Shown: positions 57,178 to 64,000 of the stretch, piece after piece
How the letters are laid out: each line of letters begins with the position of its first letter
Position numbering within the stretch: the first letter of the stretch is position 1
Assembly (NCBI GenBank): GCA_033032865.1
Contig: JAWHQI010000005.1
Coordinates: forward strand, 5,108,001 to 5,172,000
Direction: 5' to 3'
DNA from: Dactylorhiza incarnata
Taxonomy: Eukaryota > Streptophyta > Magnoliopsida > Asparagales > Orchidaceae
DNA length: 64,000 nt
Position numbers and translations under genes: made by a program
The notes under the pieces: model-generated
Told to the model about the DNA's origin: nothing
Databases searched by the model: none
What the model saw: the letters and a program-made list of their open reading frames with translations, nothing else

Positions 57178-59797
57178 CCCCCATACTTAAGCTTTTGCTA
57201 TTCCAGAGCAAAAGTAAGGGATACCTATAAGACGTTTAATAAAATTTCTAATTTACTAAAGTTTTTATTAAATCAAAAGTAAGATCGAAATAAATTTAGG
57301 GTATTTAAAGAGGTAAGTCCAAAACTATGAAAGTAATTTAAAAAGAGCGAAAAAAATTTAGCGAGACTTCTAAAGTTAGCTAAATAGCATCGATTATTGC
57401 AGTCTTTGGTACCTTTTAATTAGAATAGAATTATATAAAACTATAACCTTTTTTAAGAAAGTTTTTAAGAATAAATAAAGCCTACTAATTATGCTCTCTC
57501 AAACTTTTTTAAATTAAAATCTAGGTACAATTTTATTGGCTAAGGGGTAGGGAAAAAAGGTAGCCTTGGCAAAAAGAAGAGTGCTTGGATATAGGGGTGA
57601 CGGATTTTATCCTCTCACCCCACCTTTTTGGTGGTTTTGCTTTGGTTCCCAGCGTTGGTTTACGCGGGATAATTGAAATCTTTTCTAAACTTAACCCAAT
57701 GCCCGTGTTTACGGAATTAAATTCCCATTGACACGGGATTTCTTTTAACAATATTGGGTGCCTGTGTTTACGGAATCTATTTATTCCCATTGACACAGGA
57801 TTTCTTTTTTTAAAACTTCTTCTTTTACTTTTTTTTATGCCAAGCTAAAGGGGTGTTTATACTTTGGTTTCAAGAGAAATTCTAGATTAATAAAGAAAGA
57901 TTTTGAGAGCAAGTTTAGTAGATTAAAAACATTCCTAAAGTTTCACAAGTTTAGAGTTAGAATAATTGAATCTAAAGATGGTTTGCCAATATAATACAAA
58001 AATGAATCTATTTAGGGTAAACTCGAGGTAGTGCTAAAAGTTCTGTTCTCAAATTAAATTAAGATCGCAAGATTTTCTTTACTACTGAAAATTCCTCAAT
58101 TTAAATTTTTCAAACTATGAAATAAATAAAATTGATTTAGCAAATCATAAATAATGAAAAGCGCTTAGAGATAAAACTAACCTCGCCTTGGGAATAACAA
58201 AAAGCTAAGTAGGGGTTTTATTTTATTTTTGGGTTTTTTTTTTTTTTTGATAAGTTTTTCATATATTTTTTTTTGTTTTTAAGATATGATTTTTTTTGGA
58301 TTTTTGATTTTCTTTATAACAAAATGCATATATAAATACAAAATATTTTTGATTTTTCTAAGATATTTTTTTTCATCATATTTTTTTTTTGATTGTTTTA
58401 ATTTTGTTAAAAATATGTACATATATAAAAAAAAAAGGAAAAAAAAGAAAGAAAGAAAAGAACATAAATATTTTGGTGTTATGACAAAATTAATTTTGTT
58501 ATAACAAGTTTTTAAGTACTTTTTTTTTCATCATTTTTTTTTTTTATTTTGATTTATAACAAAAAAAAAACATAAGTAAATACATATATATTTACATTAA
58601 TACTAAAAAGGGAAAAAGAAAGACATTTTTTTTTGAATGTTATGACAAAATTTTTGTGAATATTGTTGTAACAAATTTTTTGTAAAACTTTTCATCTTTT
58701 TTTTTTTGTTTTGGATTTTGATTTTATAAATAAGGTTTATTTATATACAAATAAAGACATAAATATAAAACATGTAAAAAATTTTTTTTTGGATTTTTCA
58801 TTTGATAAGGGAGGGGCAAAAATAATTACAAAAAAAGAGGGAAAACACGCCCCCATACTTAAAACCAACATTGTCCTCAATGTTGAAGGTAAGTGTGAGG
58901 AACGAAAATATTTACAAAAAAGACGAAGATTTTAATTACAAGAAAGAAAGAAAAAAAATATACAAGAATAGTTACAAAATAAAAAAGGGACTCCACGAAT
59001 ATATACAAAATTGTTTTTTGGTTTGTTTTAGTTTTTCGAAATGTACAAAACACGAATAAAATACGTATAAAAGAAGTTAAAAACATATATTTTTTGGTAT
59101 GATAAAAATAAATTTTTATCATCTTTTTATGTTATTATTTATATTATATGTACTTTTATACGTATTTTTTGTTGTTTTGGTTTTAATTTGAAAATATGCA
59201 TGTTTTAAAATATATCTAAATTTTAAGAAAGATAAAATAATGTAAAATAAAGAAAAGGCTTTAAGATAAAAACCAAGGAAGAAAGAAGAGAAATAAAAAG
59301 GTAAAAGCAACGGGGTTTTCTCGTTTCAAAATATCGACAAAAATCCCCTCTCGGGTCTGTCGAGTAATCCTACTTTGAGAAACTTCCTATTGTCTTATCT
59401 TAAAATTCCCAGAATTCTTTATGATTTTTGTTTTAAAGTTTTTGCATTATTTTGTTTTGTTTTATGTTTCTTTTTTGAAAAAGAATGATAATTTAAAATA
59501 TGCATAATTATTAATATTATTATTATTATTATTATATTTTTTTTTTCATTTTGTTTGTTTGTTTTTTTTATTTATTTATTATTATTATTTATTTATTTAT
59601 TATTATTATTTATTATTATTATTATTTATTATTATTATTTTTGTTTAAGTTTTTATTTTTTTTTTGAAATGAAAATTTATTTCATCATTTTTTTTGGTTT
59701 TATAAAAAAAAGCGTAATTGGATAAATATGGGGGTGCCTCCCACGAGCGCTTTGTTTACCGTCTCGTAGCTCGACGCGTTGGCGGGGTACGATCTTT
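57178..59797 (-). other. Spacer between Athila pol and 3' LTR
   Basis: No ORF with recognisable content. Two PPT-plus-hairpin modules are present: 57178-57214 beside the LTR, and 58848-58885 internally. Two tandem hairpins lie at 57702-57737 and 57761-57799. Long T, A and ATT runs dominate 58210-58800 and 59500-59720. Athila elements can carry an extra ORF here; none is seen. Confidence 0.8.
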
Positions 59798-62700
59798 TTA
59801 GAGGTGGGGGAGGGGTATGGAATTTAACTTCCCTCCCAGATGATCCCCCGCGTGGTAGAGTTTTAGTCGGTGACCGTTAACTTTTAAGTCGCCTTTTTCC
59901 GGGTGGGTGATAAGGACGGTCCCGTATGGCCAAACCTCTTTCACTTGAAAGGGGCCGGACCAACGGGATTTTAGTTTCCCCGGAAAAAGACGAAGACGTG
60001 AGTTATATAGGAGGACGAGATCGCCCGGCGCAAATGATTTTGGAAATTTTATTTTCCGGTCGTGGTAAAATTTCGAGCGTTCCTTATAAAATTTATTACT
60101 CTCGTAAGCGTTCGCACGCCATTCATCGAGTTCATTTAATTGGAATTTCCGATTTTCGGCGGTTAAATTATGATCGAGATTTAAGAGTTTTAACGCCCAA
60201 AAAGCGCGGTGCTCTAATTCTACGGGCAAATGGCATGCCTTGCCGTAGACTAATCGATAAGGCGTACAACCGATTGCGGTCTTGTACGCCGTACGATAAG
60301 CCCACAGCGCGTCGTCTAATTTAAGTGCCCAATCCTTCCTATTAGTTGAAACGGTTTTTTCTAATATGCGTTTGATTTCCCGATTTACTACCTCCACTTG
60401 GCCGCTCGTTTGGGGGTGATAGGCGGTGGCGAGCTTATGCGTGACGCCATATTTGGTTAATATTTTTGCAAACTGGGCATTGCAAAAGTGCGTACCCCTA
60501 TCACTAACTATCGCACGGGGCGTACCGAAGCGAGAAAATAATTTTTTAAGAAATTTGACGACGACTCTCGCATCGTTGGTGGGGAGAGCTTGCGCTTCCG
60601 CCCACCTAGATACGTAGTCGACCGCCACTAAAATGTAGCGATTTGTATATGAAGGAGGTAGGGGGCCTATGAAATCTATGCCCCATAAATCGAAAATCTC
60701 GCATTCTAAATAAAAATTTTGGGGCATCTCGTCGCGACGAGAGATGTTACCCGACCGTTGACAGCTATCGCATGTGCTCACAAAAGTGTGAGCGTCTTTG
60801 AAGAGAGCGGGCCAATAAAAGCCCGCCTCTAGCGCTTTCTGCGCGGTCCGGTTGGCTTGATAATGCCCCCCGGCCGGCCCTTCATGGCAGTGCCGCAAAA
60901 TTTGCGCACCTTCCTCGCTCGAAACGCATCTCCGCACGACCTGGTCCGCGCAGACGCGAAATAAGAAAGGGTCCTCCCAAAAGTAATTTTTCAAATCAGA
61001 AAAGAATTTCTTCTTTTGCTGTTTTGAAAAGTCTTTCGGGAGCACCCGCGCAACTAAATAGTTGGCGTAGTCTGCGAACCAAGGCGTGGGAGAAGTTTGT
61101 AAATTATTTAAAGCTAAAAGACGCTCCTCGGGAAATCGATCATCGATTTCTGGTTCGAAGAGTGCTTCCGCGGTTGGGTGCTCTAAACGAGAAAGGTGGT
61201 CGGCCGCTAAATTTTCGGCCCCCTTCTTATCGCGGATCTCTAAATCAAATTCTTGTAATAGGAGGATCCATCGAAGAAGGCGGGGCTTAGCGTCCATTTT
61301 TTCTAATAAATATTTTAGGGCGGAGTGGTCGGTAAATATAATAATTTTTGAAAGCGTGACGTAGGGCCTAAACTTATCTATGGCGAAGACGACGGCAAGG
61401 AGTTCCTTTTCCGTTGTCGTGTAATTAGCCTGTGCGGCCGTGAGCGTGCGGGACGCGTAGTAGATAGGATGAAAATATTTATTTACGCGTTGGCCTAATA
61501 CAGCCCCTACCGCTATATCGCTCGCGTCGCACATTATCTCAAACGGAAGGGTCCAATCGGGCGCCACCAGAATGGGAGAATGGATAAGTTTATTTTTTAT
61601 GGCATTGAATGCCTCTACGCACGCGTTATCAAAAATAAATGGAGATTCCTTCTCCAGGAGGTGGGTTAGCGGTTTTGTTATTTTAGAAAAGTTTTGGATG
61701 AACCGCCTATAAAAACCCGCGTGGCCAAGAAAACTACGGATTGATTTAATATTTGAGGGCGCGGGGAGTTTTTCAATTATTTCGACCTTGGCCTTGTCGA
61801 CCTCCATCCCTCTTTCAGAAATTTTATGGCCGAGAACTAAGCCTTCTCGAACCATAAAATTACACTTTTCCCAGTTTAAAACCAGGTTCGTGTCTTCGCA
61901 TCGTTGGAGGACTCGATCTAAATTTTGGAGGCAGTTTTGGAAGGAGCTTCCAAAAACCGAGAAGTCATCCATAAAGACTTCCATAATATCCTCTACGAGC
62001 TCTCCAAATATCGCTAGCATACATCGTTGAAATGTAGCTGGCGCGTTGCAGAGGCCGAATGGCATCCTTCGATACGCAAAGGTACCGAAGGGGCACGTAA
62101 AGGTTGTTTTCTCCTGGTCTTCGGGGGAGATAGGAATTTGTAAAAATCCCGATAGACCATCGAGAAAACAATAATAAGGATGGCCCGATAGCCGCTCCAA
62201 AATTTGATCGATAAACGGTAACGGAAAGTGGTCTTTGCGGGTGGCATCATTTAATTTTCGGTAATCGATGCACACCCTCCAACCCGTAACAGTACGAGTT
62301 GGAATTAATTCGTTATGTTCGTTTGCCACGACCGTTATACCGCCCTTTTTAGGCACGACATGAATGGGACTAACCCACGTGCTGTCAGAAATAGGGTAGA
62401 TAATCCCCGCATCCAGTAATTTTATTACTTCAGCCTTAACGACTTCCCGCATATTTGGGTTTAATCGTCGCTGAGGCTGGATGGTTTTGCGGGAATTATC
62501 TTCTAATAATATTTTGTGCGTGCAAAAAGAGGGATTTATCCCCCTAATATCGGAAATCTGCCATGCAATTGCATGGCGATGCGTGGACAAAACTTTAACT
62601 AATTCGGAAGTTTCCGAATCAGATAAGGAAGACGAAATAATAACCGGGAGTTTTAAGTCCGCGGCGAGAAAAGCGTATTTTAAATGGTCGGGGAGTGGCT

Positions 62701-64000
62701 TAAGCTCCAAGACCGGGGGTTCTTCGTAAGAGGTTGTTATTTTTAAACTTTTAGAATTAAAAGATTCGAAAGGCGAATCTGGCGGTAGCTCGTCCAAAGG
62801 GGCGAGGTCCGCCAAATCCGGTTCGTCTATATTTAAAGCGAGTAATTCATAAAGCGAAGAACACTCATCCTCGAACGCGGATTCTAAGTGAAAGCAAGAA
62901 TCGTCGTTCGATAAAGAATTTCGCATCGAGGGATTAATAAGAAGGGTAACTTCGTCGTCCCCTACCCGAAGGAGGAGGCGACCGTTACTCACATCAATTA
63001 AAGCGCGGGAGGTCGCGAGGAAAGGGCGACCGAGGATAATTGGCACCTCGGCGTCCTCCTCGATGTCGAGGATGACGAAGTCTACCGGGAAGATAAACTT
63101 GTCAACCTTGACCAGAACGTCCTCCACTACCCCGATAGGATATTTTATCGAGCGATCCGCGAGTTGGATGCTCATTTTCGTTGGGGTGGGAACACCCAAA
63201 TCAAGTTTTTTAAAGAGGGAGAAGGGCATCAAATTGATGCTCGCTCCCAGGTCCGCTAGGGCGTACTTTATTAATAAATTGCCAAAAAGGCACGGGATGG
63301 AAAACCTTCCCGGGTCGTTTAGTTTTGGCGGCAATTTATTAAGTAGGACCGCCGAGCATTCCGCATTTAAGGAAACACGCGAAATACCCTCGAGCTTCTT
63401 TTTATTAGAAAGGAGCTCCTTAAGGTATTTCGCGTATTTCGGCATTTGTGAGAGTGCCTCGCAGAAGGGGACGTTAATTTGAATTTGTTTAAAAATTTGT
63501 AAAAACTTTTTATAATGTTCGTCCTCCTTCTCTTTATTAAGTTTTGCGGGGTACGGAATTTGCGGGCTCGAGACGCCCGGCGCTAATTTTGTTTCCGTAT
63601 CTAATAAAATAAAAGACGAGGGTGCAGGGGTCGGAGGCGAAACAGTTACCTGATGCTCAACCCGCAATGGGGAGTCGACCTCCTTGCCGCTGCGAAGGGT
63701 AATGGCGTGGGCATTTTCACGCGGGTTCTGCTCCGAGTTCCCCGGCAGTGCTCCATGTGGCCGCTCGGAGACCATTTTTGCAAGCTGGCCTACCTGTATT
63801 TCTAAGTTTTTTAGCGATCCGGTTATATTCCGGATATTTGCGTCGTTGGAAGCCATGTATTTTGCAAAAAGCTCCTCGAGCGGAGAAGGTTTTGGAGGGG
63901 GAGGCGCAAAACCTTGCTGAAATCCTTGGGGAAATCCATGCGGAAATCCTTGCGGGATCGCAGGTGGAGGGCGTTGCGCATTATTTGGGTTACTCCACGA
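59798..64000 (-). CDS. Gag-Pol of Athila-type gypsy (open, 5' end outside window)
   Basis: The frame stays open to the right edge; the first in-window ATG (63856) is internal, since upstream codons encode a Pro/Gln/Gly-Phe-rich gag tail ([11 protein letters not shown]). Numbering from that Met: protease DLGAS at about 202; RT about 460-690 with YCFLD (D566) and FMDD (628-631); RNase H about 770-890 ([19 protein letters not shown]); integrase zinc finger His/Cys about 990-1032 (CDSCQ) and DD35E D1061, D1119, E1155; and a C-terminal integrase domain to 1352. All catalytic residues are present. There is no chromodomain, as expected for Athila. It makes the copying and integration enzymes and is a plausible source of proteins for the non-autonomous Athila-like element at 13853-27951 (inference). 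Confidence 0.95.
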   Translation of the reverse strand, partial: SWSNPNNAQRPPPAIPQGFPHGFPQGFQQGFAPPPPKPSPLEELFAKYMASNDANIRNITGSLKNLEIQVGQLAKMVSERPHGALPGNSEQNPRENAHAITLRSGKEVDSPLRVEHQVTVSPPTPAPSSFILLDTETKLAPGVSSPQIPYPAKLNKEKEDEHYKKFLQIFKQIQINVPFCEALSQMPKYAKYLKELLSNKKKLEGISRVSLNAECSAVLLNKLPPKLNDPGRFSIPCLFGNLLIKYALADLGASINLMPFSLFKKLDLGVPTPTKMSIQLADRSIKYPIGVVEDVLVKVDKFIFPVDFVILDIEEDAEVPIILGRPFLATSRALIDVSNGRLLLRVGDDEVTLLINPSMRNSLSNDDSCFHLESAFEDECSSLYELLALNIDEPDLADLAPLDELPPDSPFESFNSKSLKITTSYEEPPVLELKPLPDHLKYAFLAADLKLPVIISSSLSDSETSELVKVLSTHRHAIAWQISDIRGINPSFCTHKILLEDNSRKTIQPQRRLNPNMREVVKAEVIKLLDAGIIYPISDSTWVSPIHVVPKKGGITVVANEHNELIPTRTVTGWRVCIDYRKLNDATRKDHFPLPFIDQILERLSGHPYYCFLDGLSGFLQIPISPEDQEKTTFTCPFGTFAYRRMPFGLCNAPATFQRCMLAIFGELVEDIMEVFMDDFSVFGSSFQNCLQNLDRVLQRCEDTNLVLNWEKCNFMVREGLVLGHKISERGMEVDKAKVEIIEKLPAPSNIKSIRSFLGHAGFYRRFIQNFSKITKPLTHLLEKESPFIFDNACVEAFNAIKNKLIHSPILVAPDWTLPFEIMCDASDIAVGAVLGQRVNKYFHPIYYASRTLTAAQANYTTTEKELLAVVFAIDKFRPYVTLSKIIIFTDHSALKYLLEKMDAKPRLLRWILLLQEFDLEIRDKKGAENLAADHLSRLEHPTAEALFEPEIDDRFPEERLLALNNLQTSPTPWFADYANYLVARVLPKDFSKQQKKKFFSDLKNYFWEDPFLFRVCADQVVRRCVSSEEGAQILRHCHEGPAGGHYQANRTAQKALEAGFYWPALFKDAHTFVSTCDSCQRSGNISRRDEMPQNFYLECEIFDLWGIDFIGPLPPSYTNRYILVAVDYVSRWAEAQALPTNDARVVVKFLKKLFSRFGTPRAIVSDRGTHFCNAQFAKILTKYGVTHKLATAYHPQTSGQVEVVNREIKRILEKTVSTNRKDWALKLDDALWAYRTAYKTAIGCTPYRLVYGKACHLPVELEHRAFWALKLLNLDHNLTAENRKFQLNELDEWRANAYESNKFYKERSKFYHDRKIKFPKSFAPGDLVLLYNSRLRLFPGKLKSRWSGPFQVKEVWPYGTVLITHPEKGDLKVNGHRLKLYHAGDHLGGKLNSIPLPHL

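Larger units (their letters stand above)
54726..64000 (-). mobile_element. Athila-type Ty3/gypsy element (5' part outside window)
   Basis: Minus strand: Gag-Pol frame from the right edge to 59798, a 2.6-kb spacer, PPT and a 3' LTR (54726-57177). It is inserted in a gypsy LTR homologous to G4. The Pol type (DLGAS protease, FMDD RT) and hairpin-plus-PPT 3' end fit Athila. The 5' LTR, PBS and gag start are beyond the window. Confidence 0.9.

Noticed and set aside
58286..59310. Several short ORFs rich in Lys, Phe and Tyr on both strands
   Set aside because: Readings of A/T homopolymer and low-complexity DNA in the Athila spacer.
63856..63858. ATG at 63856 as the start of the Athila Gag-Pol
   Set aside because: Upstream codons to the window edge stay open and encode a typical Pro/Gln-rich gag tail, so this Met is internal.

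Overview
This window looks like plant nuclear DNA. It holds no intact host gene. It is almost entirely nested LTR retrotransposons of the plant Ty1/copia and Ty3/gypsy superfamilies. The main evidence is long terminal repeats beginning TG and ending CA, primer-binding sites complementary to plant initiator tRNA-Met or tRNA-Asp, polypurine tracts, and Gag-Pol proteins with complete plant-type domain order. The species cannot be told; the depth of nesting suggests a heterochromatic part of a sizeable angiosperm genome.

Layout, left to right. (1) 1-6411: copia A, minus strand, near-identical LTRs and one uninterrupted 1361-residue Gag-Pol; its 3' LTR is cut by the window edge. (2) 6412-13639: mosaic of gypsy LTR pieces (6511-8397 and 10347-13639) around a truncated copia B1 (8398-10346). 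(3) 13640-29975: a four-level nest. A plus-strand copia B2 LTR is split by a non-autonomous Athila-like element (13853-27951, TSD gtaat). One LTR of that element is split by copia C, a gag-only sirevirus-like element (19658-27250, TSD aaaat). (4) About 30035-30243: a small exon-intron-like fragment that may be a host gene relic. (5) 30244-34113: 3' LTR and decayed pol end of a chromovirus-type gypsy (G3). (6) 34114-46268: LTR of another gypsy (G4) split by copia B3 (35939-46128, TSD gagtg). B3 has broken gag and pol plus an extra downstream ORF with a candidate intron. (7) 46269-54725: non-coding gypsy interior and long LTR sequence with a 550-bp duplication, a 5S-rRNA-derived segment and a 155-bp tandem array. 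(8) 54726-64000: the 3' part of an Athila-type gypsy with an open Gag-Pol frame running off the right edge.

What stands out most is regulatory architecture. Most LTRs here carry, in U3 (upstream of a TATA box where one is visible), a family-specific cluster of short CpG-rich quasi-palindromes. At least one such module (GCTAGCG...TACCGCC) is shared between copia and gypsy elements. In the copia B family the cluster also occurs inside gag and in a spacer next to an extra ORF. Athila-like 3' ends carry a hairpin beside the polypurine tract whose stem sequence changes while pairing is kept.

Coordinates of LTR ends come from TG/CA termini, PBS/PPT positions and target-site duplications read by eye. 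No alignment or database search was run.
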